A stretch of DNA of 64,000 nucleotides from JBELHR01 sp049607205 (GCA_049607205.1 JBMYWH010000009.1:18531-82530), one strand, 5' to 3'. Shown: positions 50,568-59,398, counted from the stretch's first letter. Made by a program: numbers and translations. Notes: generated from the letters alone by a model not told the origin.

Positions 50568-51299
50568 CTAAAAAGTTTTAATTAGCCTGAAAACAGTAGA
50601 GGCCTCCGTATCGCCCTTTGAGAATTTAGGCCCTAGACCACATTGGAATGAAAACCCACTCTCAAATTCATAATGCACTTGAGGTAGAAGCAGTAATTCC
50701 ATGGCATTATCATCTATTTTTTGAAGTGTAGGGTCTGAATTATTGATTTCAAGACCAACAACGGTATGTTTATTTAGATCAGCAAAGACTGAAGCATTCA
50801 GTAGTATCGTGTTTTTTTTAGAGGGGGCGTCAGATCCAGACTCTAGCATAACACCAAACAAACCTATAGCACTCCATACCTCATTAAATCTATAAGCGGG
50901 AACATATAGAAAACTTGTTTCAAGTAGATTATCGCGCAAGTAGGATTCACTTATCACTTGAACACCATGAATGAATTTTTTGTTCTTAGAAGCTCCGATG
51001 GTCCACTGTACTGCAACTTTGTAAGCCTCTAATTCAAAATTCTCAAAAGGAAATTCTAATTCAACTGCAAAGCCATTAAAGAGGGCATATTCGATTTCTG
51101 GAGCCCATTCTACATTGCGCACTGAACCGTTGTTTAAAGGGATGTCTACAAGGGCATTTATCTCTAATTCACCCTGCTGCGCTCCTAAGCCTCTTACTAA
51201 ATCAAACATGAGGGGTTCGGGGATGCTAACGGCTTTTTCTTGACTAAATAAAGATGGAAAGATGCACAAAAGTGCGAGTGTGACTAGAACGTTTTTCAT
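50568..51299 (-). CDS. Outer-membrane beta-barrel-like protein
   Basis: This 243-residue protein has a signal peptide (about residues 1-19, ending SLFSQ) and a mature part of alternating strands such as NGFAVELEFPFENFELEAYKVAVQWTIG (several strands in one run), YLRDNLLETSFLYVP and VHYEFESGFSFQCGLGPKF, ending TEASTVFRLIKTF with a terminal Phe, typical for outer-membrane insertion by the BAM complex. The size would fit a barrel of 10-12 strands. Relatives are annotated as putative transporters or copper resistance-like barrels, but no specific function can be named. Confidence 0.7.
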   Translation of the reverse strand: MKNVLVTLALLCIFPSLFSQEKAVSIPEPLMFDLVRGLGAQQGELEINALVDIPLNNGSVRNVEWAPEIEYALFNGFAVELEFPFENFELEAYKVAVQWTIGASKNKKFIHGVQVISESYLRDNLLETSFLYVPAYRFNEVWSAIGLFGVMLESGSDAPSKKNTILLNASVFADLNKHTVVGLEINNSDPTLQKIDDNAMELLLLPQVHYEFESGFSFQCGLGPKFSKGDTEASTVFRLIKTF

Positions 51300-51408
51300 A
51301 TAGGCTGGTTAAGGAGGTCAAAATTACAATTTTTCTTCCGTCCTTGTTTCGATGAATAATTGAATAAGGGTAAAATCTCTTTTTCTATATGTAAATCTTG
51401 TATTTTAT

Positions 51409-51966
51409 TCATCGTGACTTATTCCATTCCTCTTTAAGTATGCTGTAATATACAGTATCTCTTCTTCGATTATTAGTCATTAAGGTATGGCTTCTAAGAA
51501 TTCCTTCTTTAGTTAGACCAGCTTTCTCAAGTCCTTTTCGCGCTGGAATATTGAGAATATCCGTTTTGAATTCAATTCTTAAAATCTCGGTTTGGGAAAA
51601 TATATATTCAAAGAGCAGTTGTTTCATAAGCCCATTAATGCCCGTTCCTTGATAGTCCTTAGCAATCCAGGTCCAACCGATTTCCAAGCGTCTATGCTCG
51701 TGGGATATGGATCCAATCCTGGTGGTGCCAATGATTTTTTGTGAAGAAGGATCAAGAATTGTAAAAGGAAGTGCTTTTTGACTTTTATGATCAGATAGGG
51801 CGGTAGTAATCCATTTTTTTAAAACGGCTTCATCCGACAAGTCAGCGGTAAAAAAGTACCACATCTCTCTGCCCTTAGTCAATTGTTTCATTCCCTCAAA
51901 ATCCTCTATAACCATTGGGCGTAAGAGGACTTTTTCAGAGAGAATTGTTTTGTTGAAATCCAGCAT
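51409..51966 (-). CDS. GNAT family N-acetyltransferase (RimJ/RimL-like)
   Basis: This 185-residue protein resembles Acetyltransf_3: LRPMVIEDFEGMKQLTKG at the start, IIGTTRIGSISHEHRRLEIGWTWIAKDYQGTGINGLMKQ (two adjoining strands and the acetyl-CoA loop with Y-Q-G-T-G-I-N), then FKTDILNIPARKGLEKAGL. The H-R-R-L-E-I-G-x-T-W pattern is typical of ribosomal-protein-serine acetyltransferase-like members in Bacteroidota. The target is unknown. It is 11 bases downstream of a small lipoprotein gene on the same strand. Confidence 0.9.
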   Translation of the reverse strand: MLDFNKTILSEKVLLRPMVIEDFEGMKQLTKGREMWYFFTADLSDEAVLKKWITTALSDHKSQKALPFTILDPSSQKIIGTTRIGSISHEHRRLEIGWTWIAKDYQGTGINGLMKQLLFEYIFSQTEILRIEFKTDILNIPARKGLEKAGLTKEGILRSHTLMTNNRRRDTVYYSILKEEWNKSR

Positions 51967-51977
51967 TGAATGCTTGT

Positions 51978-52439
51978 TTATTTGCGTTTAAGAACGATAG
52001 GTTCTAAGAAGAAGTCGTTTCTAGAAACATTCTTTTCAAAAAATGCCAAGAGTTCTTCCTTTGATTTAAAGTCTTCTTTTTTAAGCGCATCATTCACATC
52101 ATAATAGGTGAGCTCATCATCCTTGAGGACAAATCCATAAAAGATATTAGTGGTCTTTCCTTCGTTTACGCTGATCAAGTTCAGAATAGTATGACCTTTA
52201 ATGGTTTTTGAAAAGGCTGTCATTTCCTGTTCTTTTCCTTTTTCAATAAAAGTTAAGGTATACCTAGTTTCGCTTTCCTTTGAGATTTTTAGAATAGTGC
52301 CTTCTTCATCTTCATCACTATACCACTGGCCAAGTAGACCCAAATTGATTTTTTCATCATTCGGCAGTGCATACTTGGATTCTAGAGCACAACTTAGCAT
52401 GACTAAAATTAAGAAGAATAATGCACTTAGTTTTTTCAT
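51978..52439 (-). CDS. Hypothetical lipoprotein
   Basis: This 153-residue protein has a lipoprotein signal peptide with lipobox LVMLSC at about residues 12-17. The mature part begins ALESKYALPNDEKINLGLLGQWYSDEDEEGTILKI, an antiparallel pattern (L-x-G-x-W-Y-S) that recalls lipocalin-like domains, then ETRYTLTFIEKGKEQEMTAFSKTI and YGFVLKDDELTYYDV. The ending is a helix with FFEKNV. It is flanked by an acetyltransferase gene (11 bases) and a membrane protein gene (10 bases), all on the minus strand. Function is unknown. Confidence 0.75.
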   Translation of the reverse strand: MKKLSALFFLILVMLSCALESKYALPNDEKINLGLLGQWYSDEDEEGTILKISKESETRYTLTFIEKGKEQEMTAFSKTIKGHTILNLISVNEGKTTNIFYGFVLKDDELTYYDVNDALKKEDFKSKEELLAFFEKNVSRNDFFLEPIVLKRK

Positions 52440-52449
52440 AGCAGTTGAT

Positions 52450-52839
52450 TTATTTAATGTCCTTATTCAGAGTGGATAAGATCTCTTTCCCGAAATATAA
52501 GAAAGTTTCGAATAGAAAGATAACGATTAATAATGTTGATTTAAACCCAAGAGGTATACCAATTTGGAACAGAACAATAATTGCATAAATTAACATTCCT
52601 GACCCCAGTTTGAACAATCGTTCAAAACTCGACATATTAGTGGTCATTAATGAAAGAACAAGAGGCATAATGATTGATAATACAAGTGCCGCCGCTCGAC
52701 TGTTTAAGTTTGCGTTATAATCAATTGTTAGGTACCCAAAACCCGCCATGATAAAACAGTTTATTAGACCAAAGAACAATAAAGTCGCTATGGATTTCCC
52801 AATTTTATTTCCAAGATTATTCGTTTTTTTTAATAACAT
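52450..52839 (-). CDS. Hypothetical membrane protein
   Basis: This 129-residue protein has four hydrophobic helices: SIATLLFFGLINCFIMAGFG, AAALVLSIIMPLVLSLM, GSGMLIYAIIVLFQIGIPLG and STLLIVIFLFETFLYFG. There is no recognised domain. It is 10 bases upstream of the lipoprotein gene and 11 bases downstream of the DinB-like gene, so it is part of one run. The short loops indicate an all-membrane small protein. Function is unknown. Confidence 0.72.
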   Translation of the reverse strand: MLLKKTNNLGNKIGKSIATLLFFGLINCFIMAGFGYLTIDYNANLNSRAAALVLSIIMPLVLSLMTTNMSSFERLFKLGSGMLIYAIIVLFQIGIPLGFKSTLLIVIFLFETFLYFGKEILSTLNKDIK

Positions 52840-52850
52840 AAGCTTAGTGT

Positions 52851-53297
52851 TTAAAGATCAATGAGTCTTCTGTGATAGTTTATTTGCCCTAAATGGTAGC
52901 TGAAGTGTTTAAGTAAGTGAATCAATAGGTATTCAGTACTTTCTACCTTGGAAAATTTCAATAAGGGATAATCCTTTTTCAAATCATCCTCACTCAATAG
53001 GTTCAATGAGGTTTTGATCATGTCTACAGTTTGATTAATACTTATGATCATATCAATTCTAGAAATATTCTTGTCAGAAAATTCTAGTTCCCTGTCTCGA
53101 ACATAATCTGTTTGCCCTAGTTCTTTCCCAATAAAGGTATGCAGGTTTCCTATAAGGTGAAGGGTCAGATTCCCTGCAGAATTTGAAATGTTTCCTTGGG
53201 TTTTCCAAATGTTTTCTTCCTGTTTGTATAACTCTAATTCTTGAATTAACTGCCTGAGTTCATTCTCAAAAAAGGTGATGATTGCGGTGTTATTCAT
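52851..53297 (-). CDS. DinB-like/DUF1572 family protein
   Basis: This 148-residue protein has the four-helix DinB plan: FFENELRQLIQELELYKQ, LTLHLIGNLHTFIGKELG, RIDMIISINQTVDMIKTSLN and EYLLIHLLKHFSYHLGQINYHRRLIDL. His residues at about 47 and 51 (HLIGNLH), plus HFSYHLGQINYH near the end, fit the three-His metal-binding arrangement of the superfamily (YfiT/DinB). Members include thiol-transferases and DNA-damage-induced proteins, but function of this subgroup is not settled. Located between a VOC gene and a membrane protein gene. Confidence 0.85.
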   Translation of the reverse strand: MNNTAIITFFENELRQLIQELELYKQEENIWKTQGNISNSAGNLTLHLIGNLHTFIGKELGQTDYVRDRELEFSDKNISRIDMIISINQTVDMIKTSLNLLSEDDLKKDYPLLKFSKVESTEYLLIHLLKHFSYHLGQINYHRRLIDL

Positions 53298-53364
53298 ATG
53301 AGGAGGTTATGGATTTGCTTGTTAGATTTAGTGTAGAATGTTGTGGGTTGAAAATTTAATGACC

Positions 53365-53760
53365 TTAGCCTTTTAACTCTAACAAATCCCATAAGTTCCC
53401 ATATAGATCCTTGAACACTGCGACAGTTCCATATTCAGTTTTTTTAGGGGCTCTTGTAAACTCAATTCCTTTTGACCTCATGTCTTCATAGTCTCTCCAG
53501 AAATCATCTGTATTCAAAAACAGGAAGACTCTTCCCCCGGTTTGGTTGCCTATAATAGATTCTTGTTCAGGTTTCGTAGCACGAGCGAGTAGGATTGAAG
53601 TTCCCGTGGAATTAGGAGGTGCAATAACAACCCACCTTTTGTTTTCATCGGGTAGGTAAGTGTCCTCAATTAAATCAAAATGGAGCTTTTGAGTGTAAAA
53701 CTCAATCGCCTCATCATAATCTTTTATAACTAAGGCGATATGTACTATAGATTGATTCAT
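53365..53760 (-). CDS. VOC superfamily protein (glyoxalase-like)
   Basis: This 131-residue protein starts VHIALVIKDYDEAIEFYTQKLHF, the usual first strand and helix of the vicinal-oxygen-chelate fold, with metal-binding His at residue 7. ENKRWVVIAPPNSTGTSILLA follows, and the second half has GGRVFLFLNTDDFWRDYEDM and VAVFKDLYGNLWDLLEL with the conserved acidic residue (E). The two beta-alpha-beta-beta-beta modules together make one active site. Relatives act in lyase, dioxygenase and resistance reactions; the substrate is not known. It is the first gene of a long minus-strand run. Confidence 0.9.
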   Translation of the reverse strand: MNQSIVHIALVIKDYDEAIEFYTQKLHFDLIEDTYLPDENKRWVVIAPPNSTGTSILLARATKPEQESIIGNQTGGRVFLFLNTDDFWRDYEDMRSKGIEFTRAPKKTEYGTVAVFKDLYGNLWDLLELKG

Positions 53761-53907
53761 TAGATAGTTTTTACTTGCTTAAATTTTGAGCCCAAAAGTA
53801 ACGGCAAGGTTATCTACCTTGACCCGCAGTTTGAGTAGCTTTAATTCTTCCACTGAAGAGTTTCTTTATTTGGTCACTTTTTTTAACTGTACTAATTTAA
53901 CTTAAAT

Positions 53908-54789
53908 TCATGAATTAAACTCCTTAAAGCCCTCAGATTGATCATGTTGGCCGAAGGGTTTGATGGAATGTAGTTCGCTTCTAGGGTCCTTAGAGCTTAT
54001 TAAAGGGAAGAAAAGTTGCACATACCAAGGTTCTTTAATTTGATTCCAGGCTCCGAATCGAGAAGGGTATTTACGGGTGATTTTTGCGGTTCCGAAAATT
54101 ACATCCCAGATAAACAATAAATTTCCGTAGTTACCGTTTGGATGTGAAATGCCATCTTCATCTGTTAATCCGTGATGAGCAAAGTGGGTACTTGGGGTGG
54201 AAATAAGCCTTTCCACTAACCAGGCAATAGGATGCAGAATTTTATATTTATATAAAAATCGGTCCCATTTAGTTTCACTATGTGCTAATAAGATAATACT
54301 CAGCTTTATGGGGAGGTAGAATAAATAAACATAGCCCATTCCTAAATACACTAAAATAGCCGAAAACCAAATTCCTGGCATTAAAGCATAGTATAAGATG
54401 GCGTTTCTATAGGTTACTAAAACCCCCATCTCTTCAACGACATGATGAGGTCTGTGTAATTTCCACATAGTTTTACTTACATGAGATAGTCGATGCCACC
54501 AATATTGAGTCATGTCATCTAAAACTAGAAAGGCAAGTATTTGCCACCATATAGAACTTCCAATGAACAAATCCTCATAGCCTGGAATATATATACTGCA
54601 TAACCAGAATACTGAAATAAATATTAAGGGTTGTATCAAAGTAGGCAGAATTACAAGACTCAACAGTTCAATGGTGAAATCATTCTTAGTTCTTCTGTCA
54701 TTGATATAAAGACCCCCAATGGATTCAATTACACCTAGAATAATTAGGACTATAACAACTATAATTTTACTTATTGATTCATGTTCCAT
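53908..54789 (-). CDS. Sterol desaturase/fatty acid hydroxylase family protein
   Basis: This 293-residue membrane protein (ATG 54789) has about four hydrophobic helices and the histidine clusters of the di-iron hydroxylase superfamily: HRLSH (near residue 110), HRPHHVV (about 121-127), AHSETK and THFAHHG. With these the enzyme inserts OH into lipids such as fatty acids or carotenoids. The earlier ATG at 54828 would overlap the DUF5362 gene and is not used. The gene starts 4 bases after that gene's stop. Substrate is open; sterols are unlikely in this phylum. Confidence 0.87.
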   Translation of the reverse strand: MEHESISKIIVVIVLIILGVIESIGGLYINDRRTKNDFTIELLSLVILPTLIQPLIFISVFWLCSIYIPGYEDLFIGSSIWWQILAFLVLDDMTQYWWHRLSHVSKTMWKLHRPHHVVEEMGVLVTYRNAILYYALMPGIWFSAILVYLGMGYVYLFYLPIKLSIILLAHSETKWDRFLYKYKILHPIAWLVERLISTPSTHFAHHGLTDEDGISHPNGNYGNLLFIWDVIFGTAKITRKYPSRFGAWNQIKEPWYVQLFFPLISSKDPRSELHSIKPFGQHDQSEGFKEFNS

Positions 54790-54793
54790 CTTA

Positions 54794-55228
54794 TTAGAAT
54801 AACAATGCACCCCCCAATGCAATGACAATACCTATGAGGTATATCGCTAGTATTATTATGGTGAATATCCCAAAAAACGTATACATATCACTTTGGTTTT
54901 TTAGAGCTTGTTCTAATTGACCACTGTCTCCATTGGAAATCGATTCTGAAACATTATTGGAAAATTTCAAAAGTAGATAGCAAGGATAGGCGTAAATAAG
55001 CGCCATAATCAAGTAGATCACAGAAAAAAGAATTCCTTGTACGCCCATGCCAAGAGCGCTACTAGTAGTTCCTGAAAAGAACAACATCCCTATAGCTGCT
55101 AAGACCATGATTCCCGTCATAATGAAGCCCATGATAGACAGAAATTTAGCCCATTTTGAAGTCTTTATGAGGTGATTTATAGATAATTGATTTAGTTCTA
55201 GCTTGGTTGAGGTTGCGTTGCTTTCCAT
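54794..55228 (-). CDS. DUF5362-like membrane protein
   Basis: This 144-residue protein has a short soluble N-terminus with LNQLSINHLIKTSKWAKFLSIMGFI and three to four hydrophobic helices, then a conserved FSNNVSESISNGDSGQLEQALKNQ segment before the last helix, typical of DUF5362. The Q-L-E-x-A-L-x-x-Q element identifies the family, common in Bacteroidota and without known function. It is co-transcribed with the hydroxylase-like gene, 4 bases apart. Upstream lies a decayed PH-like frame and a small membrane gene. Confidence 0.75.
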   Translation of the reverse strand: MESNATSTKLELNQLSINHLIKTSKWAKFLSIMGFIMTGIMVLAAIGMLFFSGTTSSALGMGVQGILFSVIYLIMALIYAYPCYLLLKFSNNVSESISNGDSGQLEQALKNQSDMYTFFGIFTIIILAIYLIGIVIALGGALLF

Positions 55229-55330
55229 TTTTTGAGTTTATAAGATTTGATTAATTTTTAATGATCTAAAGTAGAATAGTCAATTTAATTAATTGCTTAA
55301 CAGACTTGCGTAATTATGTGATTTATTAAA

Positions 55331-55456
55331 TTATAATGCTTTGCTTAAAATCGATTTCAGTTTTTCAATGTCATTCTGGTCAAATTCGTGCAAATCGATA
55401 GAGATATGCTTTCCATCGACCCGAGTCAAGAATAATAATGTATTCGTTTCATTGTA
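55331..55456 (-). pseudogene. Orphan C-terminal PH-like fragment
   Basis: Directly after the stop of the 55.5-kb membrane gene the same frame continues for 41 codons to TAA (55333-55331). It reads YNETNTLLFLTRVDGK, then HISIDLHEFDQNDIEKLKSIL. The end resembles the C-terminus of the PH-like proteins at 58.9 and 61.0 kb (SDIEKLNDLI, ESLEQLNHKV). It has no start codon of its own. It is either a remnant of a lost paralogue or the lost end of the membrane gene after a nonsense mutation. Confidence 0.4.
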
Positions 55457-55759
55457 TTAATTCTTGCGATATTTAAATGGGATTAGACCTTCTCTCCGCC
55501 ATAAATAGATTGGTGCGGAAATCAAAGGGATCAATAAGATATATATAATCCAAAACACTTGGTTGCGAACATTATTCTTGATGATGTCAGTAATAAAAAA
55601 GAAAATAATAGAGACTATGCTCGCAGAAAAAACACCATCTATAAAATTCAGGTTAAACTCTTGTTTATCAGGGTTAAAAAAACGAAAAGAGATGTCTATG
55701 ACTAAGGCTGTATAGCTGAATAGGATGAGCTTTTTTCCAATTGTGAAGTTGTCAGTCAT
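55457..55759 (-). CDS. Hypothetical small membrane protein
   Basis: This 100-residue protein has three hydrophobic helices (about 10-24, 42-60 and 70-88). The loop FRFFNPDKQEFNLNFIDG separates the first two, and WRREGLIPFKYRKN forms the basic tail. No family was recognised. It resembles in layout the small membrane proteins near 59 and 61 kb, which also carry a PH-like C-terminal domain; here the frame breaks with TAA just where such a domain would start, so the present protein may be truncated. Confidence 0.62.
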   Translation of the reverse strand: MTDNFTIGKKLILFSYTALVIDISFRFFNPDKQEFNLNFIDGVFSASIVSIIFFFITDIIKNNVRNQVFWIIYILLIPLISAPIYLWRREGLIPFKYRKN

Positions 55760-55876
55760 AATTTTTTTGTTTTCTCCTTAAAATTAGTGAGAATACATGG
55801 ATTATTCTCCTTGTTTATTCAAATAAGCGATCAGTAAGAAAGGGGGTGAGAACTAGAAGTACTATTCCTTATCATT

Positions 55877-56866
55877 TTATAAGGCCTTTTCTAAGGCCTG
55901 GTTTAATTGATCTCCTCTTAAATTACGCCCGATTATTACTCCATTAGCATCAATTAGAAAGTTGTCTGGAATTCCCATAATTCCGTAAATTAGCGAGGCT
56001 TCACTTTGATCACCTTTTAAATCACTTACATGAACCCAATTTAGATTGCCTTTTTTAATTTCCTTAGTCCAATTATTTTTGTTGATGTCTAATGAAACAG
56101 CAAATACCTCGAAACCTTTTGGTTTGTATTTTTCATAGGTCTTCACAAGGTTTGGATTCTCCTGTAGACAAGGTCCGCACCAAGAAGCCCAGAACTCCAG
56201 TAGTACTACCTTCCCTTGAGCGTCAGATAATCTCTTTAATTCTCCGTATTGATTTTCTGATTCAAAATCTACGTACTTATCACCAATTTTAGGTTCTCTA
56301 TTAAGCTCGATATATCTAGCCACCTCTTTACCGAATTTAGAGCTTTTATTTGTTGATGAAAGTTGCTCGTAGAGTTCAACGGTTCTCACTTTCCCCCAAG
56401 TGCTTGCATAAATTGAGAGCATAGAAGCACTTACGATACTATTTGGGTTGTTTTTTATGAATTCTATTTCGTACTTAGTTCTTTCACTTCTAGGAAGCGT
56501 ATCTGTTTTTTGCAAAAGCTCAGAAAAGAGTTTCTCTGATGTTGATCCTGTAATAGTAGCGTTTCTAAAATTAGATTCACGCGCATCAAAAGTCATAGGT
56601 TTACCCTCTGCCCAGAAAGCTCTATAATTTGAATAACCTTTATCGTGAAGCCATAGTTTTATTGGAGATTCAGACAATTTTGTGTTAAACTCAAAAGCGT
56701 TTCCCTCTACTAAAGTAGAGTCTATAATTTTGTTATTATAACTCAAGTATAGAGCTGTACCGTTTTCCATTCCACTGCTATTCCCCTTAAGTGAAAATTC
56801 GATTGGTTGTTCGTCATTACAAGACAAGGTAATTAGGGTTATTAACCCAAAAAATATTTTTTTCAT
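55877..56866 (-). CDS. TlpA-type thioredoxin-like protein with DUF4369-like N-terminus
   Basis: This 329-residue protein has a lipoprotein-like signal (LITLSC, Cys near 16), a DUF4369-like N-terminal domain (about 24-190) and a C-terminal AhpC/TlpA thioredoxin domain. The active site WASWCGPC has its cysteines at residues 230 and 233; a cis-Pro loop, MGIPDNFLID, lies near 304. Such proteins reduce disulfides in the periplasm, for example in cytochrome maturation or protein quality control. The lipoprotein anchor places it in an envelope membrane. It is transcribed as a single gene. Confidence 0.9.
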   Translation of the reverse strand: MKKIFFGLITLITLSCNDEQPIEFSLKGNSSGMENGTALYLSYNNKIIDSTLVEGNAFEFNTKLSESPIKLWLHDKGYSNYRAFWAEGKPMTFDARESNFRNATITGSTSEKLFSELLQKTDTLPRSERTKYEIEFIKNNPNSIVSASMLSIYASTWGKVRTVELYEQLSSTNKSSKFGKEVARYIELNREPKIGDKYVDFESENQYGELKRLSDAQGKVVLLEFWASWCGPCLQENPNLVKTYEKYKPKGFEVFAVSLDINKNNWTKEIKKGNLNWVHVSDLKGDQSEASLIYGIMGIPDNFLIDANGVIIGRNLRGDQLNQALEKAL

Positions 56867-57004
56867 AGCCTGTGGTTTATTAATAGGGTTTCACCCAAAA
56901 GAATCCCAAAAACTAAGTTTTCAGGCTCAATACAATTTTTTTTCAGAGTTAAAGAAAGCTAAAACTCTGTTTAAAAACAAATTAAATGGATGTGCGTAAT
57001 TTTG

Positions 57005-57835
57005 CTATTTTGAATTTTCTATAGAGGAAAAGAAAATTCCTTGATCATTCATGAAGGTATTCTCACGTTTATTCAGGGCTAATGGGTCTCCATCGTAGTT
57101 TGTAGCGCTGTGCTGGAGTTCATTAAATATGCAGGCCGTGGCGGCAAAATCCCAGATGCTTCCTCCTCCATCTTCTTTTTTTGGTAGTTTAATCAGACAA
57201 GCTGGAGCATTTTCTAAAACATAAATGGCATTCATCACTGACCCACCTCCAGATTTCTCGACAATCTTTTCAAGATTCATTTCCTTTGTGATACCCTCCA
57301 AGGAGGATTCGATACCTGCTCTAGAAGGGGTCTCTTCTAGTGTCTTATCGGTCACATAGGTCAAATAGTTGTTTTTCTTTAAAGGCACCCATGGCTTGTC
57401 ATTTTTCAAGACTCCTTCTCCCTTTATTGCCTGATATAAATTCCTTTTTACGGGGTCATAAACCACACCGATTACAGGGCTTCCATCTTGAGCCACCAGA
57501 GCAATGGAAACTGAGAACCCAGGCCTGTTTTGTATAAAAGGGAGTGTCCCGTCTAGAGGATCTATACACCAAAAATATTCTTTTTCAAACCTACTACCGT
57601 CATCTGGACGTTCTTCTGATAGAAGGGCTAAGTCATAACGATGACAAGAGGGGAGGAGGTGAGATAAAATCAGCTTTTCACAGGCAATATCAATATCGGT
57701 AACAACTTGTGAGGCTAAGTTTTGACCTGTGCCTTTATGGCGAACTTCAAGGGTTGTTCCAAGGTGCTTTTCAATTAGAGCTCCTGCATCAAGGGCAGCT
57801 TGAACTGCGATCTTAGCTAGTGTGTTGAAATTCAT
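57005..57835 (-). CDS. Inositol monophosphatase-family protein (CysQ-like)
   Basis: This 276-residue enzyme belongs to the Li+-sensitive Mg2+ phosphatase fold: EERPDDGSRF supplies the first metal Glu, and WCIDPLDGTLPFIQNRPGFSVSIALV (motif at about residues 90-100) has the D-P-L-D-G-T signature; GGGSVMNAIYVLENA and GGGSIWDFAATACI near the end contain the last metal Asp. It may dephosphorylate 3'-phosphoadenosine 5'-phosphate (CysQ) or inositol phosphates. It overlaps the upstream kinase-like gene by 4 bases, so phosphate transfer and removal on related molecules is possible. Confidence 0.87.
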   Translation of the reverse strand: MNFNTLAKIAVQAALDAGALIEKHLGTTLEVRHKGTGQNLASQVVTDIDIACEKLILSHLLPSCHRYDLALLSEERPDDGSRFEKEYFWCIDPLDGTLPFIQNRPGFSVSIALVAQDGSPVIGVVYDPVKRNLYQAIKGEGVLKNDKPWVPLKKNNYLTYVTDKTLEETPSRAGIESSLEGITKEMNLEKIVEKSGGGSVMNAIYVLENAPACLIKLPKKEDGGGSIWDFAATACIFNELQHSATNYDGDPLALNKRENTFMNDQGIFFSSIENSK

Positions 57836-58788
57836 TTGCCTAAGCTTTTGATTACTTCTCGAGCGACGCGCTCACTGTAGCTGTTTAGTTTCCAGTGCCC
57901 CGGACTCCATCCTTTTAAAAATCTATGAAAATCTGCCCAAGCCACATGATAAAGGGGTCTCCACTGTTCCTCTAGGTCTTGGTTTGTTTGACCTAAGGCT
58001 TGGTGTAAATATTCAAAATAAGTATCTAAAATTAGAGTTTCTAAGCGCTCACAATCACTTTCATTTAAACAACTCCCAATAAAATAAGCCACATCCTTCA
58101 TTCCGCATCCTCCACCTACATATTGAAAATCTACGCCAGCGACTCTGCCGTCTTTTGAAAAGCAGAAATTAGCCAGTTTTGCGTCTCCGTGGATTAGTGT
58201 TTGGAAGCGAGAAGATCTTAGTTTTTCAGCTATGGTATGGGCGGCATTTTTTAAATCCAAATCATCAAGTGCTTCAAGCTCTTGAGGTCTTGTGTTCAGA
58301 TGCCAATAAGATCCTTCTTCCCAGAGTCCATCAGGGGACTCATGTACATAGCTTGCATGAAAATCAGCCAACCATTTTAAAACAGTGGCAATGTCTTCCC
58401 ATTGAACGCTATCTTTTCTTAAATCAATGCCCGCTTGATCTAAGTCTTCTAGAACGAGTAAAACTTCATCATTTTTCTCCTCAGCCGCATAGCATTGAGG
58501 TAAACGAGCTTTACTTTTCTGACTATAGTTTAAATACCAACTGGTTTCTACTTGGTAGGATTTTATTTTGCGCTCTTGTCCAATATTGCTGTTCCATCCT
58601 CGAGGATGATTTTCGGAGGTCGGAATTTGAACATGCTTGATGATGGCAGTTGGCATAGATGCGTTTTTTAAGGAAACACGAATGATTTTTCCATAACCGC
58701 TCCATAATTCTTGGATGATTTCCTTTTCAGTAAAAGAGGTCGCTCCAGTGGACTTGAGTATTATACTTTTAAAGTGCTCGTTCATCAT
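57832..58788 (-). CDS. Phosphotransferase (aminoglycoside/choline kinase-like, ecdysteroid-kinase type)
   Basis: This protein (318 residues from ATG 58788) shows the APH/CHK fold: an N-lobe with AIIKHVQIP and a VLLVLEDLDQAGID hinge, and LIHGDAKLANFCFSKDGRVAGVDFQY (about residues 205-230) with the Brenner-type H-G-D-x-K-x-x-N and D-F motifs. It lies in the DUF1679-like (ecdysteroid-kinase-like) branch. It phosphorylates a small hydroxyl compound of unknown identity. The downstream overlapping gene encodes a phosphatase of the IMPase family. ATG 58803 would add five codons (MYFCY). Confidence 0.86.
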   Translation of the reverse strand: MMNEHFKSIILKSTGATSFTEKEIIQELWSGYGKIIRVSLKNASMPTAIIKHVQIPTSENHPRGWNSNIGQERKIKSYQVETSWYLNYSQKSKARLPQCYAAEEKNDEVLLVLEDLDQAGIDLRKDSVQWEDIATVLKWLADFHASYVHESPDGLWEEGSYWHLNTRPQELEALDDLDLKNAAHTIAEKLRSSRFQTLIHGDAKLANFCFSKDGRVAGVDFQYVGGGCGMKDVAYFIGSCLNESDCERLETLILDTYFEYLHQALGQTNQDLEEQWRPLYHVAWADFHRFLKGWSPGHWKLNSYSERVAREVIKSLGK

Positions 58789-58857
58789 ATAGCAAAAATA
58801 CAAAATACATCAAAGGAGTGATGATGTATTGACTAGCTATTCTCTAGAATAAAAAAA

Positions 58858-58884
58858 GAGGGAATATATTATATATTTCCTCTC
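58858..58884 (-). terminator. Intrinsic terminator downstream of the PH-like gene
   Basis: GAGGGAATATAT pairs with ATATATTTCCTC (one G-T mismatch) around a tiny loop. On the minus strand a T run follows (complement of seven or eight A at 58850-58857). It ends the gene at 58944-59375; it lies 60 bases after its stop. Confidence 0.75.
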
Positions 58885-58943
58885 TCTTTCCTTTAATGAA
58901 GCTACTTTTTTGATCGAAATTTATAGGTAAGACCGTGTTAATT

Positions 58944-59375
58944 CTATTTCCATTCGATTTTATACTCCCTTATCAAATCGTTAAGCTTCTCGATATCTGA
59001 GTCTTCACAGGCTGTATAGTTCAAAACTAAGAGTGTTTTACCATTAGATTGAAATTTATAATCTCCTGCAAATTTTCGAATTGAATCAATTGTTGTGAGA
59101 TCAATTTCTTTATGAAATAACGATTTTCGTTTAACGCTATTCCCTTGAACAATAGCATAACCTTTGAGATACATCCATGTCTGAAGGATTGTTAGAGATA
59201 CCATGCTCGCAATAAACCCCCACCAGAAAACATTCGAATTAAGTGGTTCGGGAAGACTGAATTGTAATCCAAGTACATAGATTACTAAAAGGCTTACTAT
59301 CGGTGAAATTGATCTTAAAAGGTGTTTTTTTGTATGCCCTTTATATCTTATGGTAAATGTATTTTGGTCTTTCAT
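58944..59375 (-). CDS. Small membrane protein with PH-like C-terminal domain
   Basis: This 143-residue protein has two hydrophobic helices (about 24-40 and 49-68) and a soluble C-terminal part that includes EIDLTTIDSIRKFAGDYKFQSNGKTLLVLNY and ends SDIEKLNDLIREYKIEW. The I-R-K-F-A-G-D-Y-x-F centre also occurs in the protein at 60986-61378 (V-R-K-F-A-G-D-Y-I-F), so these are paralogues with the same architecture. The strand-rich pattern suggests a bacterial PH-like domain. Function is unknown. It lies 24 bases downstream of the esterase-TPR gene. Confidence 0.72.
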   Translation of the reverse strand: MKDQNTFTIRYKGHTKKHLLRSISPIVSLLVIYVLGLQFSLPEPLNSNVFWWGFIASMVSLTILQTWMYLKGYAIVQGNSVKRKSLFHKEIDLTTIDSIRKFAGDYKFQSNGKTLLVLNYTACEDSDIEKLNDLIREYKIEWK

Positions 59376-59398
59376 GTTTTACTATTTCAAGTCTGTTC

